Assembly (NCBI GenBank): GCA_963678705.1
Contig: OY783203.1
Span: 3,596,001-3,660,000, forward strand
Reading direction: 5' to 3'
Length of the DNA: 64,000 nucleotides
Source of the DNA: Panorpa germanica
Lineage: Eukaryota; Arthropoda; Insecta; Mecoptera; Panorpidae
Shown here: piece after piece, positions 23,998 to 38,073 of the stretch
Layout of the letters: the number at the start of each line of letters is the position of its first letter
Position numbering within the stretch: position 1 is the first letter of the stretch
The notes under the pieces: generated by a model
The model's input: the letters and a program-made list of their open reading frames with translations, nothing else
The model's database searches: none
What the model was told of the DNA's origin: nothing
Translations under genes and position numbers: made by a program

Positions 23998-24200
23998 ATT
24001 TCTTTAGTCTTCCTTAAATCTCTTCCGTCTCCTTCTAGTTTTCCTTCTTTCCCTCTTCTCTTTCTGCGCCATCCATCTTCTTCCTTTACCTTCTACCTTC
24101 TCTCGACACATACTCTTAATGTTCTCTTGCTTTTCTTCCTCCTTCCCAAACTCTTCGTTCCCCGTTTTTCCAGCTACTTCGTCATCTTCCTCATTCACTA
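23998..24200 (-). other. Pyrimidine-rich tract (plus strand)
   Basis: About 200 bp are dominated by C and T on the plus strand (CTTCC, TCTTC and CCTTCT words), the opposite polarity to 22897-23125. Read on the minus strand it is open for 64 codons with a highly charged product (EEEKQE, KRERRK). That composition follows from the purine bias, so I do not call it a gene. Confidence 0.5.
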
Positions 24201-24230
24201 TGTATAGTATGATTTATGAAATTTCACCCA

Positions 24231-24513
24231 ATAACGCCCCTTTTATCAATTTTAAATTTCTAAAGTTTGAAATATATTAGCATTGAATATCTTTATACAC
24301 ATGAAAAATTTCAACTTTCTATCTTTTACGAATTAAAAGTTATACAACAAAAAGTAAAATTTTTTTTTTTAGTTTTTCCAAAATTACGGGTTTCCAGGAA
24401 ATTCAGGGGAAAATCCGACGACGCCAAAAGTCTTAGATTTTTTTCTCTACGAAGTAGGAAATTTTAAAAAAATAAACATATAAACATACAGTTGGAACAT
24501 TATAATATAGGTT
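24231..24513 (-). mobile_element. Helitron-like element, truncated copy
   Basis: It is parallel to 38335-38610. Both contain GCCCCTTTTAT, ATTACGGGTTTCCAGGAAAT and AAAATCCG, and both finish GGAACATTATAATATAGG. Read on the minus strand that finish is the 5' terminus of the element. The 3' end seen at 38074 is missing here. Confidence 0.7.
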
Positions 24514-26580
24514 TTTTGTAACGTAAATATTACTATTAAGATTTTTCTGTGTATCTTGTCTTAAGCTTATACATGTAAATCTGTTAATTAAAATATAAAG
24601 TTAATATCAACCGTAAACATCATTGGTAAAAAGAAACATATTTCTCAATAATTAGCAACAATAGTGAGATAATGTCAATGAAGACATCGAAAAGATTTTA
24701 ACTCTTTACCAACAGTTATTACCATGTGTAAAATGTTGGAGTTGGAGATATCATGCGGTGAAACAATACAACTATACGAGTAATACGTGTGAGAGAATGA
24801 ATAGGCAATACCGTAATAGAACAGTACATTGTCTAGGTTACACTTGCACGGTGGCGAACACCGACCGTCGGATAGCCCAGTCGGTTATTAGTCAAAAGAG
24901 TCAAATATTAGCATTCAACGAAGTAGATATAGTTCTTCAAAAAGCCAAGTCTGACGCTAAATCAATAGTATCCACTCACAATTGCCTTCCTCCCTAATTG
25001 AAATTACCCTTTTTTACTAGTCGCAGTACTGGTATAACCATAATTAATTGTGTTCTTTGATTATCTTATCAATGATAGCCTGATATCTTTTATTTCTTAT
25101 AGTTTATCTATATAGTTTGTCTATATCTTAAAGTTTAACATATTCGCATTTGTCCTTATACAGTCGTTGGTCCAATGAGCGACCGCATTGACTCTATATT
25201 ATCATTAATCTTTGAATAATGGAACAATTACTACATTAATAATTTTCTATAACAAAGAATCATTTACAATAAAAATATTACTTTATTAGATAATTAGTTG
25301 TTAGGAAATCCAATTAATAACGAATGATAAAAATAAACTGCAATTATTCATTTAGCTCATGATTCCTTTTCCTTCTTAGATCATTGCCTTCCTAGAAAAA
25401 ATTCTTAGGTGATGCGTCTTTTAATTTTCATGATTCATTTTCCAACAATTTGTTTCTTCTATGTCGCTAATGTGATACAATTAGTTTAACGAGATTTTAA
25501 TTAAATTAATTTACATGAACGTTTTTTGGGTGGTTTTCTTTGTAAACTTTAGTTATTAATTATCATGGAAAAACCTATGACATTTCCTTTTAAGAAAAAC
25601 CCAGTTCATTTAATGATGAACAAAGAATAAACAGATCGACTGTTTCTCTAAAGGAAACAGGAATTTTATAATTATCAAAGTAGTCAAAAATTCCAAGGAA
25701 ATTCTCCTCCAAATATTATCTCGGTTGCTTTACAAAAGAATTAATTAAAACTCGTGGGTGTTAGTTTGCTGCATTACTAGTAGCACCAATCGAGGCCAGA
25801 ACTGTTACATTTTCATTTATGATGCATCATGTCTTATTATAAACGGAACTGTTTTTATGCTAAGTAAATATATTGAATTATTTGCACCTAATAACACTTG
25901 TAATGTTTGATAGGATTAAATCTCAAAGTGCACTTTACAAGACTGTGCCCCTTTTTTACAATAAAGTAGCAGTGGCTGCGATATAGCAAGAGTACGTAAT
26001 GCGCATTAAAATGAGAAAAAGTACATACATAATTTAAAAAAATAAACGGTCTAGATAGATAAAATTGCTTCTATGATTGCTTCGAAAGTTTCTTCAAACA
26101 TACTCTGCAGTAATGGTAATTCTGACATGGCAGGTAACAACAGCTTGTGTTGAAATTACTAGTACTATAGTATCTTTCAACCAGAGCAGGTATTTTAAAT
26201 CAATAGAAAGGCCTTTTGCCAAATATAAATGTAAATAAATTAATATGTAAATTTGCAAATACATCTAAAAATCAAATATAACAAATTTTATTATAACCTG
26301 GACACATAGAAGAACATTGTGAAATTATGATGAATTTTCATGAGGAAAAAAAATACAGTACACTTTGGGATTGCAATTCTGATGTCTTGATAATATTAAT
26401 TTATTTTAAAAATCTTTCTCGTCAATTATTTGGTTATATCGACTGTTCTTTAACTTTCTTACTACGAGTGAATATAATGTATGTTATATTTTTATTTTCT
26501 GTTACTTATTAAATATATTTTTGTGTATTTTTAATTATAATCAAGAATACAATCCGATCATGCATGCATAAGAGTTGAAA
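24514..26580. other. A+T-rich stretch without recognised genes
   Basis: A 79-codon plus-strand frame at 24758-24997 has somewhat higher G+C, but no motif and no splice context I trust. Nothing else was recognised. Confidence 0.45.
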
Positions 26581-26600
26581 TTTGTGCCTACGCCACTGCA
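26581..26600 (-). repeat. Isolated CAGTGGCGTAGG terminus
   Basis: The plus strand reads GCCTACGCCACTGC, the inverse of CAGTGGCGTAGGC. This terminus type is widespread among arthropod DNA transposons and is also seen at 33122 and 33968. No partner end was found nearby. Confidence 0.4.
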
Positions 26601-27749
26601 TCCAATAATAATTAGCGAATACAGACAGAGCTGTGTTTCTCGCCATATGTGGATATCAATTTTCCCAAGACGTTGAGTAAAGAATGAAATAAAAGCAGGT
26701 CATAACACTACAAGAGTAAATTGCTAAGAAATTGAGTGCTGAAGTAAATGATAATGTGAAAAAACGTAATTATATTAAGCAGATGATCAATGCTATGATA
26801 TATCCCCCTACCCCTCCAAAGGTTGAAAAAAAAAACAGATTTTGGTGCTTCCATAAAAAGTCATTGTTCAAAAAAATTTGCTATCCGGGAGAATTAAAAA
26901 AACAGTCATTCTTTAAAAAGAAAAAAAAATATTGTGTCAAATAAAGTAAATATTGTAAACTATGTAGCTTCACTCAAAATATGTATTGCATACATGCTGT
27001 ACGACGGAGCCCTAAGTAACGTAACGATAATTCAAAAGTAGGACTTTTATCACATAAATGCAATAAATACTTCGAACTGATTTATATTTTTAATCAGTGA
27101 TTAAACACTTAATTTAACAAAACCTTGAATCTACTAAGTAAACTTTATGTTTGTATAACAATGATAAATGAGTATTGATTCATTAATTTTGCCCCACAGC
27201 CTCCGAGCCATGCGGTATAAATCAAACATAAAAACTGAATAATTAAATAAACAATAATTATAATAATAAAAAATTCAGACAAGTTAAAATCGTAGGAGAA
27301 AACATAATAATCCTTGACGATGCTTTATAACGATGATCAAAAGGAAACTAGCATTAAAAAAAACTTATTTAGTATAATAGACCAGTGACTATCAAAATGT
27401 GTTACCAAAGTTCATAATATATTAATTCTCTTTTTGCATTTGCTAATAAATTATTAAGTTTATGCACTAGTATTAACAAAACTGTTTTTACAATTTTATC
27501 TGGTTTGTTCAGCTAAAGCGGGCAATAATATTTGCTTTGTATAAATCTTTGAAATAGAACAAAAAAATAATTGGTCAAGGATGAATTTACGCTTAACGCA
27601 AATGCATTTTGATTGCACAATGATGTCTAGGTTATTATTCTAGGTAATCATTGAGGTAATAAAAATTATCTTTAAAAATCGAGGAAATAAAAACATGCAC
27701 AATATTAATAACTTAAATTAAATTTGTGCGACTTAGCACTCGGTTAACA

Positions 27750-27780
<31 letters not shown>

Positions 27781-30700
27781 TAAACAAAAAAAAAACAAAG
27801 CTCTAAGCAAAATATTTAAAAGTATGATTTATTCATCTTAGCAGTGTATTATAATTATGACCATATTAACTAATAGGATTTTAAATCAAGCATGTCTACG
27901 ATCTGCCTACATATAAAATAAAACGTTCTTGAAATAATTGGAAATACCTTGATGGTGTTGCTTTATTAATAATATTAATTAAAATTAAGTAAAAAATCGT
28001 GTTTTATTCATATAAAAGTATAATTGGTAATTCATTAATAAAATACACTAAACGGATATACGATATGCGTGTAACATACAATTTTAAAATTAACTGAAAA
28101 ACAAGTATTTGTTTATTGCAGATCAAAATTTTTTTAATCTTATTGACGTGTTTCATTTTAATATATTATAAGATATTTACACAAAGTTGCGACTCCACAA
28201 AAACAAAGTTTATTCAAAATAAAATTGAATTTATTCAAGCAAAATTTTTTAAGAATATTTTTCCGAAGAAAAAAGTTGCTTGGGTTGAAATAAATTGCTT
28301 TTCTGTAGAATTTAGAAAAAAGGTTCTGTCAATACGAAAGAAATATATTTTGGGTAATACCAAAAAAAAAAAATCACTAAGTCGTGTTCTGGTCTAAAAT
28401 ACTCCTTTACAATGTCACCACATATCTTGAATGTTTTGGATATTCGTAAAGATAAAATATTAGCATCTAAGATAAGAATTTCTCATGACTACTGAACTAT
28501 GTTCACTAAAGATAACAAATTAATTTGCTTCTATTAAAAATAAATAGAAATAATAATTACCCATCAAAAAGAAGACATTTTTTTGCGATAAAATAACAGA
28601 AGCATATCTTTGTATCTTCAATCATGCAACTATTTCCAATTCTCAGAATGGAATTCTTAGTGTTAGTTTGTTCTTATCGTATACGCGAGTTGGGCGAATC
28701 ACGTATAATCACTTTAATTTTATTCATTCTTGAAAATAAATTTTCTAAACAACAAGAAATATTATAAATATTTTTCAAATTAATTATTAAATAATCTAAT
28801 CAATCCACGAGAGTGAGATTAAACTACGTTTCACATTAAAAATTAAAATCTATGCTACACTAAGCTACAAATAAATGTCAAATTCATTAGTGAGACAACA
28901 CGGAATTGCATAAATACAATCAAACAAAATTATATTACAGTTAAACTTGTGGAAATTCACTGTGATTCGAAATTCGGTGAATTTCGTTAATTGCAGCTAA
29001 ATTTGTCGAAAATCAATGGAACAATTCGAATATTGTTATCGTAATTCGTCGGATTTCGTCAGATATCATTTTTTATTTCAATTACTCTTTTAAATTAGAG
29101 TATGAGGCAATTTCAACATCAAGGTCATGTTCGCTTGAAGTTATTTTACGAGTATTTTGGTTAAAGATATAAATTTAATTATCAACATTTTTATATCAAA
29201 CAGAAATTCAAAAACATTACACAACAAACAAAACTTCTCTCATTCCAGCGTCCGTTCAAATCGGTCAACACACTGCACCAATTAAACCAAAATTAGTCAA
29301 TAGTTTGAATGCAAAACTAGAATACAGAAAACAAACAAAAAACACACTTTTATTGTTAAATATAAAACCTAAAATTCTTTTTATAATTAAAAATCAAATA
29401 TCTGTGGGACCAGGATGTTTTACCAAAGACGTGTTAAGAGTGACGTAGAAATGATTTAACAAAGTTAACATTAATAAAATAAATTGTTTTAAATTAATAA
29501 TTTGATAGCAACATTTAATCAAAACAAATTGACTGACATTCCTTTGATTTTAAAACCGGACCTGTGGACCCGTGGTATCACGGATATGTCAACGAGAACG
29601 ACACGTCACGTCGAATTCAAGTAACCTTGAATATGTAATATGTAAATACGTGAAAATATCCTTTATTTTCTCTGCAAGAAAATGTGAAGTAATTTAAATA
29701 TATATTTTTATGTTTTTAAATATTTTAAACAAGCATATATTAACATAGCTAAACGCATTCCTTAAATTATATTTAGAAGATTATATCAATAAATAAATAT
29801 TTTTAAAACTCATTATTTTAAATATGTGATCATTAACATTGACATTTGTAAAGTCTTTATCGTTCAAAAACTTGGCAGGAATTTATTCTGCACGTTCAAA
29901 TTATTAAGTAAAGGTTCACTTTCACTTGTGCAACTTTTCTCAATTGTTGCTTTTAATTTAGTCTATTTAAAGTGATAAACCTATACTGATTATAAATATA
30001 ATTGCTTCTTTCCATTTAGATCATATTTGGAGAAGCAACATTTCTTAATTTACTGATCTTTGTTTATTCAGGCGTCATGTCCAATAAGTCACTCCAAGGT
30101 CGACGATTTGGTATTAGAAACAATGCCGCTGCCTAATAACACATCACGCCATAAGTTGGCTATGATTGTTAGATAGTATCAACCTTCAAACGATACGTGT
30201 CAAAATTTCATGACATTGTGACCATTAGTTTACGAGATACAGATGTTTTAGTAACGCTACTTTTTTCAAAACATTGGAAAAATATTCAAGCAAAGCAATG
30301 GTTTGGCCAGTATTATTTTTTACTTTACCAGTATTTACTTTATATTCAACTCAATGAAACAAGCAGAATAATATAGTAATGTAAAACTAAAAAAAAACAG
30401 TTAAAGATCTGATGAAACAATTTTATCTTCCTAGAACTATCTCTACTTTAAAATTTGTCATAAAGTTTTGTTTTGTGACGTCATCACAGTAATTAAATGA
30501 TACGGGTCAATAAAGAAAAGGCCGCGCCGCACATTAAAGAAGCATTCCATGTATCTAAACATCTAATAAACAGGAAAACGAATGATTCCAGTCTATAAAC
30601 ACTACACTTCAAGCAGCTTCAACGTAAACGTAAATGTAATACACAACCATGAGATATATTTATTTTCTAAAAGGAAGGTCATGTATTTTTTTGTGTGTTA

Positions 30701-30936
30701 TGTTTATTTATGATTTTGTGTAGTAATAAATAATGTAACAGTATGGATGTCAATCTGTTTAATTACTCCCACATCTAAAAACACCGGGTAATGTTAAATA
30801 CTACTACGAATTATGCAACTCGTTAAAAGTCAAATAAACGTGTTTTGTCTATCTTAAAATACTGCTAATTATGACATTTGTGTTAATCATTACAACACGT
30901 CAGTCAGTTGAACGACTTACTATTAAATAGTAGTTG
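26601..30936. other. A+T-rich gene desert
   Basis: No exon was recognised. It contains a poly(A) run of 27 A at 27751-27777, possibly an old retrotransposon tail with nothing recognisable before it. It also holds lysine-rich chance frames at 26732-26944 and 28116-28397, and a TACGAGTA octamer at 29157. Text near 30110-30180 faintly resembles SINE-tail wording. Confidence 0.45.
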
Positions 30937-31079
30937 TATAGTTCAAATTACGAGAAATCGCTGGTTATTCTGAATTCTTTTATCTCTTTCACACCTGTAT
31001 AATACATTAGAGTATTTTCCATTGAGACTTTTCCTTTTGAGCATAACACACAGTGCGATCTCTCGTAAATTGAACTATA
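30937..31079 (+). repeat. 143-bp TATAGTTCAA-ended MITE
   Basis: The inverted ends TATAGTTCAAATTACGAGAA and TATAGTTCAATTTACGAGAG differ at two of 20 positions and both continue into ATCGC. The outer 16 bp match the left end of the unrelated-bodied element at 20202. It is non-coding, with terminal TA as the likely target. Confidence 0.85.
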
Positions 31080-32585
31080 TTGGTAGTTAACCACCTAATA
31101 TTGCAGGTAGCTTGTTCGATCTAACGATGGCATTTCAAATCAGGTCAAATGATTAAATGCAGCAGCTCTACTGACTCATTCAACTTTGCATAATGAATAA
31201 ATATCACAAATCACCAATCACAAATAAATATTAATATTATTTCAAAATAGCAAAAATTATTTATTTTATTTATTCTTGGAAAATATTTTCAATGTTTCAA
31301 ACAGCAATGTTTCTACGCAATATTACGATAAAGCGAAATCATACCTATTCGTAGAAGAATGGTATCGTATCCATGGGAACTTTTTAAAATCTCAGATTCT
31401 ATTCAACTAGTTCAAATAAAAATAACTCCTAAAAGTCACTTTTTAGACTAGAAATTGTTCATGTAAAAATCGACTAATTTTTGTGTTAAATGACGTCGAT
31501 GTAATAAGCGAACGATTTGTAGTTTGGAAAGTAACTATACTCGAACATACTGTTGCAGGAAATAGTTTTCATATAACTTAATGACTTAATAATTAACCTA
31601 ATAATTACTATTTACGTTATTATTACAACTAATAACTTTCAACTAATGATTAAATTTAAACAATTGTAGTTTTACTTTTCATTAATTACCTTTATTTTGC
31701 ACAAAAATAACGGAACAAATAAATCATCATAATTATAATTCAATTCCAATATATCCTAGTAATATTTTCTAATATTTGATATTATATTTATAGAACTAAA
31801 TATTTACATATAAAGAGTCGTTTGAAAAGTTGCGGGCCTTTTAAGAAATATTTCTTTTTTCGACCGACAGGGTGGCCTACCAAATAACGTATCGGCTTAA
31901 AAAGTCTTACGTAAACGCATAAATTGAGCAACATCTCGCGTATAACATCAATAACACAGTTGACGTGAACGTGAACATACCTATACTACCTACCCTATGC
32001 ACACTATAGAGAATAACTGTGTTATAGAAAAATGGAAATGAAACTATTTAAATTCTATCTTATTGCAAGTACATATATATTTAATGTGTGAGTACGCAGC
32101 TTAATATTATCATATAATACTGTTAAAGGCATTTGCACGTATTATTATTATTTAACATTCTAATTTAAAAAAAAGTATACAAGGTGCAAAAATGCAATAA
32201 ACTTTATTTTTAGGTCTATACGTTTAACCTTTGCAAGAATCAGGCTTGGTGAAACGATATCGGGAATGAACACTTTCTGAAGGTACACTAAGGTATTATA
32301 ATAAATTATTGAACCAAACCAATACGTGGTAATTGATATATAGGGGTGTCAATTTGAATCAACAGAAAAACGCAATATTTTCGTGAAAAGTGGTGATATT
32401 TTTATTTTATTCCAAAGTCAAAACTCTGAGGTTAGTAATAAAACACAATATCTGCCAAAAATTATGCAAAATTCTCTTGTTGAAAGATTCTATGTAACAT
32501 TAATTTTTCAATACGAATGGATGCTAAATTTGAATATGGTGAATACATAAAGCTATAGACAGAGTTTTCCCTCCCGTACCAACAG
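31080..32585. other. A+T-rich stretch without recognised genes
   Basis: Nothing beyond chance frames was recognised. Confidence 0.5.
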
Positions 32586-32740
32586 TGCCGCATTTAGAGG
32601 TGTGGAGGCCCCTAATTATTTTCCGAATAAAAGGAACAATTTTTTTCCGTCAGGTCTTTCAAAAATTTATTGCTTATATCTCTACTGTGGAGGCCCCGGG
32701 GCAGTAGCCCCGCCTGCTCTCCCTCAAATCCAGGTCTGTG
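32586..32740 (+). repeat. Decayed repeat fragment with GGCCCCGGGGC
   Basis: Two GTGGAGGCCCC phrases (about 32601 and 32688) bracket the segment, followed by GGGGCAGTAGCCCCGCC. Such C/G-run wording is characteristic of decayed insect DNA-transposon ends. The 106-codon frame over it (32602-32922) is composed of this repeat plus A+T-rich DNA and is not credible as a gene. Confidence 0.45.
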
Positions 32741-33121
32741 TACCACTGATCATCACCACCCCAACGAATTATAATCTATTTATTGAACCAGATATTTCTT
32801 CAAGTGCGACAATGACATTTTTTGAGGTACCATTCAATAAAATTGATTTGATGGATCAACTGATAATTTCTGACCATAATAAATGTACTTTTCATGTTGT
32901 CGTTATCGCCTGTGTCCCATAAGATCAACAACAGATGACTAGTGTCAAGTACAACATATAAAACTAAAATGACCTTCAGATATAACTACAAATATACTCG
33001 CAGTTTTAATTAATGTCATATTAATAATTGTTTCGTGTTATTTTTAAAATCATGCACGCGTTGTAATAAAAGAAAAAGGGGAAGCCCCTGCGAATACAAC
33101 AAAAAAGATTATAAGTAACGG

Positions 33122-33968
33122 CAGTGGCGTCACAACATTTGTTACATGTTTTTCACTAAATTGTCTAATTAGTAAATAGAAACATTTTCCATTGCAAAAA
33201 CCTATTAGATTTATATTTTTCGGGTTTGGTTAATTTGACATATGCATATACATAATCATAAACTTATCAGGCTATAAGACTTAGCATCTGCATAGGCCGA
33301 CGTCAAATTAAAAAAAAAAGCGTTCCGAAAGCGGTTCCCAAATAACGTTATTACCAAATTTTAATTTTTACTTTACATGAACATAAACGAAAAAATTTTC
33401 AGAACGAAATTTTCACTTCAATTGCAGTTAACCAAACACTACAATTTACGGTTTCATGAACCATTACTTTTTGATCCAGTTGTAGACATCTAGGAATCAA
33501 CATTGTCATCAAAAAAAGAAACATTTTTCGAAAACTAAATTTTCATCCTAGTGTCTTCTCTGAAGTTAAATTCCACTCTGAGGCTCTATTCCTGAGTCTT
33601 GCGAACAATGATAGTGATCGAACAGATATGATTTATATGAGTGAAACATTTTACGAATCACTTTTAAAAGAGTATTTCTGAACTATAATAATAATTAATA
33701 ATAAAATTCAGGAATAGTACAGAAATACTCTTTATGAGTATATTAACTTTATATAGCTCTAAAAATGTACGACACGTTAAACAAATACATTTAAAAAAAA
33801 TTTCCTGTTAGTTTCAAAGTTATAAAATATATTTTTTTAATAAAAGTTGAGAAATATTGCACTGATAGAGACATGTCATTAGATTTACAAATAGCGTACA
33901 TAAAACAAATTGTTTCATGATTTTAACGTATTAAAATTTAAAACCCAAAAGCGATACCTACGCCACTG
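33122..33968. repeat. Possible CAGTGGCGT-ended element (847 bp)
   Basis: CAGTGGCGT at 33122 and ACGCCACTG at 33960-33968 are inverted ends of about 9-10 bp, with G immediately outside on the left and C on the right. The interior is A+T-rich and non-coding. The short ends and the lack of a second full copy make the pairing uncertain. Confidence 0.4.
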
Positions 33969-34512
33969 CTTACCAGTTAATAAAAAAAAATAAAAAGAAA
34001 AAATAATTGTTGACGTAATTTAGTTAGGAATTTCCCAAAGATCCTATAGAAATATCTTCGTAGATAACAAAGTCATAACGTAACTAATGGTAAGATCCGC
34101 ATCTCATCCGAAACAGTATTCCCAGCTTCCTAACAAATGAATTATTATAAATCTTCTCCGTGATCAAAGGTCAATAGATTTGAATTAATTATTGCAATAA
34201 ATTTAAAATTCAAATAGAATATAACAACAAAAAAATAATTAAGCTCGAACACAAAGATTTTTATATACAATTAAATTATAATCTTATATACTATATAATT
34301 ATTACTAGTATGTATTAGAGATCGTTATGTACAATTACATGCTGTTATTACTCCTAAGTCAAAGGTTATTTTATTTTTATGTTTATATTAGAATAAAACT
34401 TGTAGTTTAAGTTCGTTTGCTCAGTCACTGCCAATGCCATGAATTTGTTTAGTATCCCGCTGTTAACATAACTATTATAAATATTTGGTAAAACTCTCAA
34501 CAAATTAAGTCT

Positions 34513-34600
34513 GTAGAGTGCGCGAAGGGTACGACCAAAAGCAAAGAGAGAGATAGCTGCCGAGTGTCCTATCTGTCACTTTCTAGCCGAACTGCTGCTG
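34513..34600 (-). repeat. Single arm of the fold-back element
   Basis: AGAGTGCGCGAAGGGTACG, then GCAAAGAGAGAGATAGCTGC and CGAGTGTCCTATCTGTC, match the arms of the fold-back element at 45852-46110. The second arm is absent. Confidence 0.75.
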
Positions 34601-35684
34601 TGGAAGCAATACCAATACCATAAAGAATGTCAACATATTAGGAGATTGTCAGTGATAGAACTAATATCGGAAATAGGCCGATATTAAACCAGTTTTGAAA
34701 ACGATTTTCAGTAAATATTATTTACTAAAATTTTCAAAATCATATATTTTGTGTTTTCTTTTTAAATACTGTTTTAATTATGATTTTTCTTTATTAATAA
34801 AGAATGAAACACCAAAACTGAAAATAATTCAGAATAATTTTGATTTTGGAACATTTTCATATTTATTTAAACTATCTTTCCTATCTATAAAACCTAACAA
34901 TATATACTTAGTTAAAAATATTTAGAAATATAACTATATTACGATATATTCCACAAACGTATTACATATTACAGAATATCAGAATAGAAGTAATACTTAG
35001 TTTGAATTGTGTGTAAAAATCAGTTAAGAAATAGTTGAAATACAACTCAAATCAAATATATTAAAAATACTCATCTACATAAATAAAGCAAAATTCCTCT
35101 CCTATACGTAACATACCTCGTACAATATTAACATTATTATATAACTTACATTTAATTCGGGCATACCGCCCATACATGGACGAATAAACAAAATAATTAG
35201 TTTGTTTTATGACATAACTTTACGTAACGTATTCGTACTCCTATATTATATCTATTAACTGTTTCATACATTACAAAATATTTAATTATTTCTTAATGAA
35301 ATAAATTTTCTGTTTTACTTTAAAATTTATGTTTATAGATCAATAAATGAATTTAATGAGATGATGATATAGCATCGTATAATTGCTGTTTCAAAAATGT
35401 TAAGTATGTGTTTATTACACATGTTCACTGGTTCACTGAATCACTGAATCACTAAAAACAGTGAGAGTGCAACAACAACAACAGAAAGAAAGAGTTTCAA
35501 ATTAGCTAATTACTAGTTTACATATTAGCACATAGAATATATTAACAAAAACACTGGAAAAGTGAATTGCAATTGACAGTCCAAAGTAAGATTTTTTTAG
35601 ATTAAATGCTACTAGGTTTTGCTTAAGCAAGAATATTTTATAATAATATTCATGTTTTGAGTTCAGCGGAATTCAAGTACTAAT
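34601..35684. other. A+T-rich stretch without recognised genes
   Basis: A 76-codon plus-strand frame at 34695-34925 is phenylalanine/lysine/asparagine-rich, as expected from composition. No gene was recognised. Confidence 0.5.
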
Positions 35685-36285
35685 GGGCTTGTGTCCTATG
35701 TCTTAATTTCTATAAAAGTGTACTATATATTGATAAAGTGGGTTACTAGAACCTCAAATGTTTAATTATTTTTAAATAACTCCTTATATGTTAAGAGATT
35801 TTGTCTCTTTAATTAATAAAGGGATTCAACGTAGTACACATTCCAAATACATGTGACATCGCAACCGCTGCCAACCATACAGCTCATAAATCTCTGCTAT
35901 ATGTATTTATATATCAAAATATCAAATATTATTTACAAGTATTTCAAGGAACAATAAAATTTCAATATTATGTCTGCTGTAACAGGGTTAAATAAAATAA
36001 AACCTTATTATTCTTTGACTTGACTTGATTATTTCACTACCTACAACTACAAAACATTACCACAGCACTGACCTACTCAACAAATAACTGACGTTAAAAT
36101 GCATTTCACGTCATACAATTATGGCCGACCATTTCTAGCGCTAAAACTACAATTCAAACTTTTAATTGCTATACCTCCGTCGACATTTAGATATTTAATA
36201 AAATAGACACGAAAATAAACATTTATTAGCATCAATTTCAATCAACAATTGAAAAATCGGCCACTAAAAATGAGGATACAACCCC
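35685..36285 (+). repeat. GGGCTTGTGTCC element, copy B (601 bp)
   Basis: It starts GGGCTTGTGTCCTATGTCTT and ends GGATACAACCCC, an end with two changes from the perfect inverse. The body is collinear with 49679-50318 and inverted relative to 18672-19190. It is non-coding. Confidence 0.85.
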
Positions 36286-38073
36286 ATTAAAAGATTGTTC
36301 TACAGACGTTGCATCCATAAATGAAATCACACAAATTTCCTGCTATTCTAACGTTCTTGTCACATTTTGCGGATAATATTTTATAATGCATGTGACGTCA
36401 CAACGCTTAGTAGACATAAAAACTGACTGAAATCATTAGAGTAGAATTCTTAGACTTAGAAACCGAGAGCATTGATGCTTGACGCTGACGGTTCGATCTA
36501 CGGACTAGAGCAATGTTTGGTGTGGATTTGATTATTATTAAGTTAAATTAATTATGTATATAATAATAAACTTGTTAAAAAATAAAATTGTTTACACTTT
36601 TACAACAATAAACATAAATAAATATTTTAAGAAAATATCTTAACAATTATAATTCAAGTACCGCACGAACATAAACAATTTTAAAAACCAAAATAATTTA
36701 TTTTTATTTAAACGTCTTAAATAATTGAGTATTCTGAGAAATGATTCACCTTTTTCATAAGGGTATTTCCCCGAAATGATTATCTGAAGCTTTGTTTGCC
36801 TTTTACTACATTTTTGTGGTTAGCATCTTATTTGGAAGAAGCATTATTACTGCTATAAAAAGATCGTCTACATAAGCTGTCTATAATGGGGGCTTACCCT
36901 TAATGTAAACTGGGAATAACTACAACGGAAGGACTAAAAGTTAAGAGATTTATAATTGTCGAATGAATAACTAATTTATAACTTCAAAATATAGAATATT
37001 AATATATCAATAATAAAAACCGAGCTTAGTCGTTATATCATTAAAGTTCGAGTAATTTCGCTCTCATGTCATAATCACTCCTCTTCTCTAAATAATCTTT
37101 AATTTAATTTATAACTATGGAGTTCCAAATAATGTAGGTAGTTGTAATATAATAATGAAAAACCAAAATTTTGAAAAGAACATAACTGTAAACGGCAAGG
37201 AAATTAGTTCTTTTTGAATAGAAGACAATAATTTCAGTTGCAAGTTTCGTAAACCGTTATATTTTTAAATTGTTACTAGATAGAATGAAGAATGATTTTA
37301 GAAATTGCAATCGAAAAAACGCATATTTGTGAAATTTTATTTGGCAATAAAATATGAAAATGGTAGATATTTTCAACAGTTTTCTATTACGAAAACAATT
37401 TATATTTAATGGAAATAAAAAAGGCAAGGTAGAAGAAATGGACAGAATCATTTAGGTTTTGAATCCCTAATGACAGTTCTATCTACTTCTTGTACTTCTA
37501 CAAAATGATATCGATTTTAATTTGTGTTTTCTCCAACTCTTTCTATTAATGTTGGCTGCGATATACTCGTATAAACTGAAACACAGATGTACAGGAAACA
37601 TATTCACTTATTACTCAAATGAAATTGTTTTGTTCCATTGTAGAATAATGGTTGTAGATTATTAACAGTGTGGTGAGATGCAAAACATAATCATTTTATT
37701 TACGAGTATATCTTATAATAACCTCAAACCACAAGCATTATTATAAATACGAGAATAAGCAAAGCAAAGAAACACTTGATGAAAACATATTCTCATAAGC
37801 AGAGGAGGGTCTTAGGTTCCTTAGTCGTTTTTAAGAACTTCTTTTCAGTGTAAAGAATTGACGATATCATACAAATTGTCAATAAAAATAAGTGAATTTG
37901 GATTATAAGCTAAGTAAGTTCGATTGCAAAAAACTGGAAACTAATCCCCACTGTGGTTCACCTGGGAATACTTATGATAAAAGAATTTATCACATTAATC
38001 AGGGGTTTCAATAATATTACCCTAACGAGTTGAAATTGAGAATCTTTCTCTGCATGAAGAATATAACATACGA
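36286..38073. other. A+T-rich stretch with a degraded SINE head
   Basis: Around 36465-36505 the text GAGAGCATTGATGCTTGACG followed by GGTTCGATCTACGG resembles the A-box/B-box head of the SINE family, without the tail. TACTCGTA/TACGAGTA octamers occur at 37564 and 37701. No gene was recognised. Confidence 0.5.

Noticed and set aside
27751-27777. Poly(A) run as the tail of a retroposed gene copy
   Set aside because: No coding remnant or target-site duplication is recognisable upstream, so it could be a simple homopolymer expansion.
28116-28397. 93-codon plus-strand lysine/phenylalanine-rich frame
   Set aside because: Its composition matches poly(A)/poly(T)-rich DNA exactly, with no motif or splice support.
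32602-32922. 106-codon plus-strand open frame
   Set aside because: The first half is a decayed GGCCCCGGGGC repeat and the second half is ordinary A+T-rich DNA.
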